In this document: one piece after another, positions 1 through 6,302 of the stretch
Layout: each line of letters starts with the position of its first letter
How positions within the stretch are numbered: position 1 is the stretch's first letter
Assembly: GCA_964502525.1 (NCBI GenBank)
Contig: CAZCXH010000082.1
Location: forward strand, 1 to 20,797
Source: DATLYB01 sp964502525
GTDB taxonomy: Bacteria > Bacteroidota > Bacteroidia > Chitinophagales > CAIOSU01
DNA length: 20,797 nt
Reading direction: 5' to 3'
The notes under the pieces: model-generated
Seen by the model: only the letters and a program-made list of their open reading frames with translations
Database searches by the model: none
What the model was told of the DNA's origin: nothing
Position numbers and translations under genes: made by a program

Positions 1-194
1 ATAATAATGATTAACTGATTGATAAATTCAAAATACAAACCTAAAGGAAGGGATGGCATAAAAACTACGTTCTTAACTTGACGCCAATGCGCTGACTTTC
101 GGGAGGCAAACGCTCCGAATGATTTGCAGAAACTGTTGTCTTTTGTTTTCTTTTCTCTTTTCAGCGACTTCGACAGGCTTTCGATGAGTTCCAT
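1..194 (-). pseudogene. Antitoxin-like remnant, open to the window edge
   Basis: This open frame starts at an ATG at 194 and runs off the left edge. Its first 35 codons give a peptide beginning MELIESLSKSLKR and containing SFGAFASRKSA. From memory this resembles the C-terminal half of small antitoxins found beside PIN-domain toxins in Bacteroidota, where a KSAEEII-like stretch usually follows. Here the similarity stops right after KSA and the remaining codons look non-coding. The same frame continues upstream past a TGA at 225-227 into the next small ORF. I infer a decayed antitoxin gene; no toxin partner is visible, though one could lie beyond the edge. The family assignment is recollection, not a search result. 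Confidence 0.3.
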
Positions 195-224
195 TTTGCT
201 GTTTGCACTCAGTCCCCAAAAAAG

Positions 225-428
225 TCAGGCATAAGTATCAACGATATGCTTATCGGTGTAATGACATGAAATTCCCTTTGAAAATCCTTCATTGCCATCT
301 TCGAATAAAATGAAGCCCTGCAAATAATCACAAGCTGCTTTTTGCGCGGCAAATAACTTCTTTCCTTTCTCTCTTTTCCCAAAAAATCTTTTACTGTGCA
401 TAGGGGTATTTCCTGTTTGTGTTGTCAT
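225..428 (-). CDS. Possible small hypothetical protein (67 aa)
   Basis: An ATG at 428 opens a 67-codon frame ending at TGA 225-227. A further five codons back to a TTG at 443 are also open. The product is basic at the N-terminus (HSKRFFGKREKGKK) and mixed afterwards (ISCHYTDKHIVDTYA). I do not recognise it. There is no signal peptide, membrane segment or clear ribosome binding site. It lies immediately upstream, in the same frame, of the antitoxin-like remnant, so the two could be parts of one broken gene separated by a stop codon. It diverges from the TonB receptor gene with 38 bases between the starts. It may equally be a chance frame. Confidence 0.22.
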   Translation of the reverse strand: MTTQTGNTPMHSKRFFGKREKGKKLFAAQKAACDYLQGFILFEDGNEGFSKGISCHYTDKHIVDTYA

Positions 429-466
429 AGAGGTGTTAAACAAAAAAACTCAAACACGAACTACCT

Positions 467-2818
467 ATGAACAACCGGAAACTCATTCTCATTACGCTCT
501 TTTTTTTGACCACAGCCGGAATCTTGCGCGGGGAAGACCTTACGCAGACCATCCGCGGGCAAATCACCGACCAGGATGCAAAGTCGCCCCTGCCGGGGGC
601 GAGCATTGTCGTGGCGGGAAGCAGTCCCCTCATTGGCGCCACGAGCGACATGGACGGAAATTATGTTTTGAAAAATGTGCCGGTGGGAAGAGTGGAACTG
701 CTGGTGAAGTATCTCGGCTATGAAGAAAAATACATTCCCAATATCGTTGTCAGTTCAACGAAAGAAGTGCAGGTGGATGTGGAGTTGAAAGAGTCGCTGC
801 AGCAGCTCAGCGCAGTGGAGGTGAAGCCGGAAAAAGACAAGGCGGAAAACATGAACGAGATGAGCATCGTGAGCGCGCATGTCGTTTCCGTGGAGGAAGT
901 GAAACGCTCGCCCGGCAGTTTCCACGACCCCGCGCGCATGGTTTCCACTTTTGCGGGAGTAACATCCGACCCGCAGGGCGACAACAGCATCATCGTGCGC
1001 GGCAACTCGCCCAAGGGCATTCAGTGGCGCCTCGAAGGAATTGAGATTCCCAACCCCAACCACTTTGCCGATGAAGGCACTTCGGGCGGACCGATTAACG
1101 TGCTGAACAGCGACATGCTTTCCAACTCCGCCTTTCACACGGGCGCCTTCGCCCCTGAATACGGCAATGCGTATTCCGGCATTATGGATTTGCAGTTGCG
1201 CAACGGCAACAAAGGCAAGCCGGAATTTTCCCTTTCGGCAGGCGTGCTCGGCATGGAAGCCTCAGCGGAAGGACCGTTCAAAAAAGGAACGAACAGCTCC
1301 TATCTCGTGAATTACCGCTACTCCACCCTTTCGCTGCTCGATAAAATTGGTCTCGTTGATTATGGCGGTGTGCCCGAATACCAGGACGGGCTTTACAAAA
1401 TTCATCTGCCTACAAAAAAAGCGGGCGTGTTCACGCTGTTTGGGCTGGGCGGCTACAGTCATATCAACCAGAATGATGCTAACGAAAGCGGTGAGGTGTA
1501 TTCAAAATATCAATTCAAATCATATATGGGAGTTTCCGCGATTAAACATGGCATCGCCATTAATGAAAAAACATATCTGAGCACCAACCTTTCATTTTCC
1601 GTCAACGGCAACGCAACCGATGGCGAGCATCTGGATGAGGAAGAAGGCGGCTTTTATCCGGAGTATAATGACGACATGAGGCGTTATACCACAGCGGTCA
1701 ACTCCGCATTGACACACAAGTTCAATGCAAAGCACACGCTGAAAACAGGCGTGGGCATTACGGTTTACAATTTCAGGTACAATACCGGCTGGTTTGATGC
1801 AGATGAAGACACCTTCCGGGCGCACCTCAACCAGGATGGTACGGCAAGCATGCTGAATGCATTTGTAAGCTGGAAATACCGTGTTGCCGACAATGTAACA
1901 TTGGTGAACGGTTTGCATTATCAGCATTTCCTGATGAATAACACGTTTTCTGTTGAACCGCGCTCCAGCGTGAACTGGAACTTCCGGCCTAAACAAACGC
2001 TTTCAGCCGGAGTTGGTCTGCACAGCAGGCTGGAGCCGCTCACGCAGTACTATTCGCTGCACTATGATGAAAACGGAACCGCGTCCATGCCGAATAAAAA
2101 CATGGAACTGCCGAAAGCCGCGCATTTTGTTGCGGGCTATGAAAACAGGCTCACTGAAAATATCAATTTTAAAGTTGAAGCATACTATCAGCAACTTTTT
2201 GATGTCGCTGTGGAAGACAGCGCCAATAGCAACTTTTCCCTGCTCAACTCCACCGGCTATTTCACCGGTGCAAAGCTGGTGAATGACGGCAGCGGCAAGA
2301 ACTACGGTCTCGAAGTAACGCTTGAACGCTACTTCGCCCGCCAGTACTTCTTTCTGTTCACCGGCTCGCTTTACAATTCCAAATACACCGCAAAAGATGG
2401 CGTGCAGCGCAACACGCGCTTCAACGGAAACTTTGCGCTGAATGCCGTGGGCGGAAAAGAATTCAATCTCGGAAAAACAGAAAAGCACCGGCTGCTCGGA
2501 ACAAGCGTACGCGTCACTTACGCGGGAGGCGGTTACTATATGCCCGTTGACCTTGCCCGGTCAATTGAAAACGGTTCCGAAACGATGGATGACAGCAACG
2601 GTTTCTCCAAGAGAGGGGAAAATTATTTCAAACTGAATCTTGCGGTTTACTATACGAGAAGCCTTCCCCGCGTTTCGCACACATTCAAGATTGACGTAGA
2701 AAATGTTACCAACAGCCAGGCGAAAGTCAGCGAATACTATGACACAAACACTCAGACTGTCAAGTCTGTGATGCAAATGCCGATACTGCCTGAGTTGCGT
2801 TACACGCTGAATTTTTAA
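467..2818 (+). CDS. TonB-dependent receptor with carboxypeptidase-regulatory-like domain
   Basis: This is an outer-membrane gated channel that would import a bulky substrate using energy passed from TonB-ExbBD. The product is 783 aa. Residues 1-23 form a signal peptide with a hydrophobic ILITLFFLTTAGIL core. Residues about 28-108 match the carboxypeptidase-regulatory-like fold (GQITDQDAKSPLPGASIVV, then DMDGNYVLKNVP) that sits at the N-terminus of many Bacteroidota receptors. A plug domain follows at about 145-250 (IIVRGNSPKGIQWRLEGIEI). The rest is alternating beta-strand sequence ending in a terminal Phe (LRYTLNF), typical of an outer-membrane barrel. There is no SusD-like partner next to it, so a SusC-type glycan system is not supported. 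The next gene starts 21 bases downstream, suggesting one operon. The substrate cannot be told from sequence. ATG at 467 is chosen because the signal peptide starts there; no Shine-Dalgarno is visible. Confidence 0.93.
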   Translation: MNNRKLILITLFFLTTAGILRGEDLTQTIRGQITDQDAKSPLPGASIVVAGSSPLIGATSDMDGNYVLKNVPVGRVELLVKYLGYEEKYIPNIVVSSTKEVQVDVELKESLQQLSAVEVKPEKDKAENMNEMSIVSAHVVSVEEVKRSPGSFHDPARMVSTFAGVTSDPQGDNSIIVRGNSPKGIQWRLEGIEIPNPNHFADEGTSGGPINVLNSDMLSNSAFHTGAFAPEYGNAYSGIMDLQLRNGNKGKPEFSLSAGVLGMEASAEGPFKKGTNSSYLVNYRYSTLSLLDKIGLVDYGGVPEYQDGLYKIHLPTKKAGVFTLFGLGGYSHINQNDANESGEVYSKYQFKSYMGVSAIKHGIAINEKTYLSTNLSFSVNGNATDGEHLDEEEGGFYPEYNDDMRRYTTAVNSALTHKFNAKHTLKTGVGITVYNFRYNTGWFDADEDTFRAHLNQDGTASMLNAFVSWKYRVADNVTLVNGLHYQHFLMNNTFSVEPRSSVNWNFRPKQTLSAGVGLHSRLEPLTQYYSLHYDENGTASMPNKNMELPKAAHFVAGYENRLTENINFKVEAYYQQLFDVAVEDSANSNFSLLNSTGYFTGAKLVNDGSGKNYGLEVTLERYFARQYFFLFTGSLYNSKYTAKDGVQRNTRFNGNFALNAVGGKEFNLGKTEKHRLLGTSVRVTYAGGGYYMPVDLARSIENGSETMDDSNGFSKRGENYFKLNLAVYYTRSLPRVSHTFKIDVENVTNSQAKVSEYYDTNTQTVKSVMQMPILPELRYTLNF

Positions 2819-2839
2819 ACAACCAAAATAATTTCCAAA

Positions 2840-3511
2840 ATGAAAAACCTGTTCTTCATCCTCCTTGCTTTTGCTCCCGCATGGCTGCTTGCTCAAAAGG
2901 ATTCTGTGGAAACAACACAAACCACAAACAATAAAAAAGGGCAATACGAAATGAAGACACTTGCTCCCGGTGGCAAAATGTCGCATGGCGGATACTTCGC
3001 GCTCACCACGCATTACAGCCGCATCATGGGGCAGGATGTTTTCTCAGCCGGAGTACGCTTTGGATATATGATGAACCATGTATTCACGCTGGGGTTTGCC
3101 GGCAGCGGTTTTGTGAATGACATCCCTTTCAGCAATATCCTTCCGGGCGAAAAAATTTACCTGCAGGGCGGCTATGGCGGGCTGCTGCTGGAACCTGTGG
3201 TTGGCGCGCGTTTTCCTGTGCATGTTACGTTCCCCGTGATGATTGGCGGGGGCGCGATGCTCTATAACAAAGAAGGATTTTACGAGGACATCGGTGAAAA
3301 CTACGCGTACGAAGATTGGGAAGAAGTGGATACCGACATATTTTTCGTAGTTGAACCGGGAGTAAATCTCGAATTTAATGTGGCGAAATTTTTCAGGTGC
3401 GGACTGGAAGCCAAATACCGCTACGCCAACGGACTGTACCTTGTCAACTCACCGGGCAACATGCTCAACGGCTGGTCGGGCGGGCTGAATCTGAAATTCG
3501 GGAAGTTTTAA
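2840..3511 (+). CDS. Outer-membrane beta-barrel protein, function unknown
   Basis: The 223-aa product begins with a signal peptide (MKNLFFILLAFAPAWLLAQ) and a polar linker rich in Thr, Asn and Lys. From about residue 45 it is glycine- and aromatic-rich alternating sequence (AGVRFGYMMNHVFTLGFAG, GGYGGLLLEPVVGARFPV), ending GGLNLKFGKF with an aromatic C-terminal residue. This is the pattern of a small eight-strand-type outer-membrane barrel. It lies 21 bases after the TonB receptor on the same strand, so the two are probably co-transcribed. It could assist the receptor, but nothing in the sequence shows that. An A-rich leader precedes the ATG and no Shine-Dalgarno is seen. Confidence 0.85.
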   Translation: MKNLFFILLAFAPAWLLAQKDSVETTQTTNNKKGQYEMKTLAPGGKMSHGGYFALTTHYSRIMGQDVFSAGVRFGYMMNHVFTLGFAGSGFVNDIPFSNILPGEKIYLQGGYGGLLLEPVVGARFPVHVTFPVMIGGGAMLYNKEGFYEDIGENYAYEDWEEVDTDIFFVVEPGVNLEFNVAKFFRCGLEAKYRYANGLYLVNSPGNMLNGWSGGLNLKFGKF

Positions 3512-3534
3512 GTTACCAGCGGGGGTTGGACAAA

Positions 3535-3566
3535 AAAGGACTGCCGAAAAAACGCGGCAGTCCTTT
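3535..3566 (-). terminator. Rho-independent terminator of tRNA-Lys
   Basis: Two 12-base arms, AAAGGACTGCCG (3535-3546) and CGGCAGTCCTTT (3555-3566), form a perfect stem around an 8-base loop. Read on the minus strand the GC stem is followed by a run of six T's, the normal terminator order, and it begins four bases after the tRNA ends. On the plus strand only three T's follow, so it is a weaker terminator for the barrel gene at 2840-3511, but it may serve both. Confidence 0.8.
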
Positions 3567-3570
3567 CAGG

Positions 3571-3643
3571 TCTCCCTGGAAGGACTCGAACCTTCGACCC
3601 AATGATTAAGAGTCATTTGCTCTACCAACTGAGCTACAGAGAG
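3571..3643 (-). tRNA. tRNA-Lys (anticodon CTT)
   Basis: The minus strand folds as a full 73-base cloverleaf. The acceptor arms are CTCTCTG and CAGGGAG with discriminator A and one G-U pair. The D region contains GCTCAGTTGGTAGAGC, the anticodon stem is AATGA/TCATT with loop CTCTTAA, and the T arm is GAAGG-TTCGAGT-CCTTC. The three middle loop bases are CTT, reading the lysine codon AAG. CCA is not encoded. A promoter box lies just upstream and a terminator just downstream, so it is a stand-alone transcription unit. Confidence 0.96.
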
Positions 3644-3658
3644 AAAATTTTGGGTTTG

Positions 3659-3666
3659 CAAAGATA
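3659..3666 (-). promoter_or_regulatory. Promoter -7 box of tRNA-Lys
   Basis: The minus strand reads TATCTTTG, an exact match to the Bacteroidota -7 consensus TAnnTTTG. Transcription would begin roughly 8 to 10 bases before the mature tRNA, a sensible leader. A TTG at -33 is not clear; a TTA lies about 23 bases upstream. Confidence 0.6.
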
Positions 3667-3671
3667 ATAAG

Positions 3672-3702
3672 CCTGATTCGATGATTCGCTAATTCGATGA
3701 TG
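3672..3702. repeat. AT-rich tandem-like repeat overlapping the end of the RNA methyltransferase
   Basis: The stretch carries ATTCGATGAT twice (3676-3685 and 3692-3701, the spacer being TCGCTA), an intergenic-type repeat. The methyltransferase stop codon (3689-3691) and its last few codons lie inside it, so the C-terminal residues NFTSSN are probably repeat-derived rather than functional. Confidence 0.5.
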
Positions 3703-4495
3703 TGAAATTTCGCTGCCTCACCGCCTCGAAAAGGACAACCGCAGCCGATACGGATACGTTCAGTGAATCAATTTCCCCACGCATTGGAATCAAGACTTTT
3801 GAATCTGCATTTTTGATCCAGGCCGGGCTTAGTCCTTCAGCTTCCGAACCGACAACGATGGCGCAAGGCTGATTGTAACCGGCTTTAAAATAAATCTGAG
3901 CGCCTTCCGGTGTCGCTGCAAAAATTTTCACGCGATTTTTCTTTAGCCATTGAATCGCGGCTTCGGAGTCGCAGAGCGCGATTTGCTGTGTAAACAAACA
4001 TCCGAGGCTTGAGCGAATCACATTGGGGTTGTAAACGTCAATACCGGTGTCGCAAACGATAACAGCATCGAGCGCTGCGGCATCAGCCGTCCGCAGCAAA
4101 GCTCCGAGATTGCCGGGCTTCTCGACTTTCTCCACGACAAGGATAAGCGGCTTCGCTGACAACCGTATTTTTTCCAACGACAGTTCCCGCATTTCGGCAA
4201 CTGCGATCACCCCCTCCGTTGATTCACGCACCGCGATTTTTCCGTAAACGTTTTTTGTAATTTCCGTCCAGCCAATCTTGTCCGCTATCTTTTTTAATTC
4301 GTCCAAAACTTTCGGCTGCATGAAATCAGGACAGCAGAAAATTTCTCTTGCAACTATTCCTCCCTTCAAAGCAAGGTTTAGCTCCCGGATTCCCTCAATT
4401 ACAAACAGGTTTTCTTTTTTCCTCTCCCGCGCTTTTTCCCGGAGGCGAATGATCTGCTGAATCTTCGGATTTTTTTCTGAAGTGATGGAGGGCAT
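3689..4495 (-). CDS. TrmH/SpoU-family RNA 2'-O-methyltransferase
   Basis: This enzyme would transfer a methyl group from SAM to a ribose 2'-OH in rRNA or tRNA. The 268-aa product has an N-terminal substrate-binding region (about 1-105, with ERKKENLFVIEGIRE) followed by the knotted SPOUT catalytic domain. All three SpoU motifs are visible: GNLGALLRTA at 128-137, VVGSEAEGLS at 214-223 and IPMRGEIDSLNVSVSAA at 236-252. I chose ATG 4495 because homologues begin near this MPSITSEKNPKIQ segment. The frame stays open to 4660, but that extension reads through the palindrome at 4504-4538 and into the divergent neighbour. The exact target nucleotide is not predictable; RlmB-like and TrmH-like enzymes share these motifs. 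Confidence 0.92.
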   Translation of the reverse strand: MPSITSEKNPKIQQIIRLREKARERKKENLFVIEGIRELNLALKGGIVAREIFCCPDFMQPKVLDELKKIADKIGWTEITKNVYGKIAVRESTEGVIAVAEMRELSLEKIRLSAKPLILVVEKVEKPGNLGALLRTADAAALDAVIVCDTGIDVYNPNVIRSSLGCLFTQQIALCDSEAAIQWLKKNRVKIFAATPEGAQIYFKAGYNQPCAIVVGSEAEGLSPAWIKNADSKVLIPMRGEIDSLNVSVSAAVVLFEAVRQRNFTSSN

Positions 4496-4503
4496 CTTTG
4501 AGT

Positions 4504-4538
4504 CAGACCTGACAGGTTTCAAAAACCTGTCAGGTCTG
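4504..4538. repeat. Perfect 16-bp palindrome, dispersed-repeat type
   Basis: CAGACCTGACAGGTTT (4504-4519) is followed by a 3-base loop CAA and its exact reverse complement (4523-4538). It sits between two divergent start codons, so it is not a terminator. Sequences of this GACCTGACAGGTTT type are, to my recollection, dispersed through many Bacteroidota genomes as REP-like elements. It could also act as an operator or an mRNA leader hairpin for either gene. Confidence 0.85.
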
Positions 4539-4564
4539 CCGCTGAAATTAAGTATTATTGCTTC

Positions 4565-5494
4565 ATGGCCACTCCTTATCATTTTCCCTCTCCGCGCTTC
4601 TGGAAAGACTATGAACTGATTGATTGCGGCAACTTTGAAAAGCTGGAACGCTTTGGCCAATTCATCCTGTCGCGCCCTGAGCCGCAGGCGGTTTGGGATA
4701 AAAAGCTTTCACAGAAAGAATGGGACTCGTTGCATCACGCAAAATACGTTCGGGAGAAAGGCAGGGATGATTTGGCGCTTACCTCCGAAAAGGGCAAATG
4801 GCTGAAAAAAGCCGGGATGGAGGACAAATGGACGATTCAATATAAAAGTCAAAACCTGAATTTGATATTCAATTTATCACTCACCGCTTTTGGACACATC
4901 GGCATTTTCCCGGAACAGTCGGAAAACTGGGAGTTCATTTTTGACAGTGTGAAATCATGTAACGGGAACTCAAAAGTCCTCAACCTGTTTGCTTACACTG
5001 GCGGGTCAACCTTAGCCGCCTGCGCAGCCGGTGCTGAGGTAGTTCATATTGATTCGGTAAAGCAAGTGGTGAATTGGGCGAACGAAAACAAACAGTCGAG
5101 CAAAATTGAAGGAGTGACGCGATGGATTGTGGAGGATGCCATGACGTTCGTGAAGCGTGAAGCAAAGAGAGGAAACAAGTATCACGGCATCATCCTTGAC
5201 CCGCCCGCTTACGGCAGGGGACCGGAAGGACAAAAGTGGCTGCTGAACGAGCAGTTAAATGAAATGATAAGATATTGTTCGGGCTTGCTTCATTCCGGGA
5301 ACAGCTTTTTTATTTTGAATATTTACTCGGTTGGATTTTCGGCTGTCATACTTGAAACCCTTATTAACCGTCATTTTGGAGACAATTGGAAAGAAATGGG
5401 AGAATTGGTTTTGAAATCAAAAACAGGATTGCAACTGCCGCTCGGAACATTCCTGAGATTCGCTGCCTCACAGGGAATTCATGTTAAAGCTTGA
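4565..5494 (+). CDS. Class I SAM-dependent methyltransferase (RlmI/RlmK-like)
   Basis: The 309-aa product carries a Rossmann methyltransferase domain. Motif I is VLNLFAYTGGSTLAA (138-152), an acidic residue that would bind the SAM ribose is D163 (VVHIDSVKQ), and DPPAYGRGP (212-220) matches the motif IV of the RlmI-type rRNA cytosine-methyltransferase group. The N-terminal 110 residues (FWKDYELIDCGNFEKLERFG, then AFGHIGIFPEQ) match the usual lead-in of this family. An rRNA base is the likely target, but the substrate is an inference. The gene diverges from the TrmH-type gene across the 4504-4538 palindrome, and its 3' end overlaps the convergent barrel gene by 11 bases. No Shine-Dalgarno is visible. 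Confidence 0.88.
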   Translation: MATPYHFPSPRFWKDYELIDCGNFEKLERFGQFILSRPEPQAVWDKKLSQKEWDSLHHAKYVREKGRDDLALTSEKGKWLKKAGMEDKWTIQYKSQNLNLIFNLSLTAFGHIGIFPEQSENWEFIFDSVKSCNGNSKVLNLFAYTGGSTLAACAAGAEVVHIDSVKQVVNWANENKQSSKIEGVTRWIVEDAMTFVKREAKRGNKYHGIILDPPAYGRGPEGQKWLLNEQLNEMIRYCSGLLHSGNSFFILNIYSVGFSAVILETLINRHFGDNWKEMGELVLKSKTGLQLPLGTFLRFAASQGIHVKA

Positions 5495-6107
5495 TTCTCA
5501 TCCCCAAAGTGCCTGCCAGCGCATTGTTCTTCGCATGGTTGGGATCGTTCTTGAACATATCTGTTATCCCAAGTTCGTAGCTCCCTTCAATGAAAAACAG
5601 CCACAGGTCAATACCCATTCCGAAATTCCACCCGAGAATGTAGGGGCTAAAGTCCTCTTCGGAAAACCATTCAATGGGAGCATCAAATCCCACTCCCGCG
5701 ACAAAACTGCCAACGGGACCGGTGAACAGGCGCATGTTCACCGTGCGCTCTCTTTTAGCCTTGATGAAACGGTAACCTAAGTTCACCGGCACGCGAACCG
5801 TGTGTATTTTGGCTTTTATCCTCACGCCAAGGGAAGAGGATCCGACAAATTCACCCAGCTTGTAATGAATTAAATAATAATTGGCTCCGAATTCACCGTA
5901 AAATTTGTTACCGATCGCCATGCCTAACCCGGAGATGGTGCCTGCCCTGCCTGCCGCTGCAACATCTTTCGGATGTGTGTTAAGGTCAGTAAAGCACAGT
6001 CCCGCATGAATCTTAAGATCAATCTGTCCTGCCGATGCGGAGTAAAGGCAAATAAGCGGCAATAGCAACAGCAACTTGCGTAAAGGAATCGAAAAGCCAA
6101 GCATCAT
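5484..6107 (-). CDS. Outer-membrane beta-barrel protein (porin-like family)
   Basis: A 207-aa product with a signal peptide (MMLGFSIPLRKLLLLLPLIC to about SASAG), then sequence starting QIDLKIHAGLCFTDL, typical of small Bacteroidota outer-membrane barrels (the OMP_b-brl_2 group). Later segments alternate in barrel fashion (YGEFGANYYLIHYKLGEF, VRVPVNLGYRFI, WNFGMGIDLWLFFIEGSYEL) and the protein ends TLGMRIKL. I start at the paired ATG codons at 6107/6104 because they lead directly into the signal peptide; the frame extends to a TTG at 6131. It converges with and overlaps the methyltransferase gene by 11 bases. Function is unknown. Confidence 0.82.
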   Translation of the reverse strand: MMLGFSIPLRKLLLLLPLICLYSASAGQIDLKIHAGLCFTDLNTHPKDVAAAGRAGTISGLGMAIGNKFYGEFGANYYLIHYKLGEFVGSSSLGVRIKAKIHTVRVPVNLGYRFIKAKRERTVNMRLFTGPVGSFVAGVGFDAPIEWFSEEDFSPYILGWNFGMGIDLWLFFIEGSYELGITDMFKNDPNHAKNNALAGTLGMRIKL

Positions 6108-6254
6108 TATAAATCTCACCAGCACTGTCAATAACGGCAGAAATCATAAGGTTATACTTATTTATGCGTGTTAAGGTTTCGCGGCAAGAGCCTTCTCCTG
6201 TCGCGGAACTGTAAAATTTTTATGAAACCCGCATTCCGCTGTTAGGTAATCCCA

Positions 6255-6285
6255 TTGAACCTTGCCGCAAGTCATTCTACTTTTG
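6255..6285 (+). promoter_or_regulatory. Bacteroidota-type promoter of the DUF5686 gene
   Basis: TTG at 6255-6257 and TACTTTTG at 6278-6285 match the -33 and -7 boxes (TAnnTTTG) with a 20-base spacer. Transcription would start near 6292, leaving a leader of only about ten bases before the TTG start codon at 6303. Confidence 0.6.
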
Positions 6286-6302
6286 CTTAAACATTCCCAT
6301 TT

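Noticed and set aside
3571..3643. tRNA as an integration site of a mobile element
   Set aside because: No integrase, no direct repeat of the tRNA 3' end, and ordinary chromosomal genes on both sides.
4496..4660. 55-codon N-terminal extension of the TrmH-type protein
   Set aside because: It reads through the perfect palindrome and overlaps the divergent methyltransferase gene; family members begin near the ATG at 4495.
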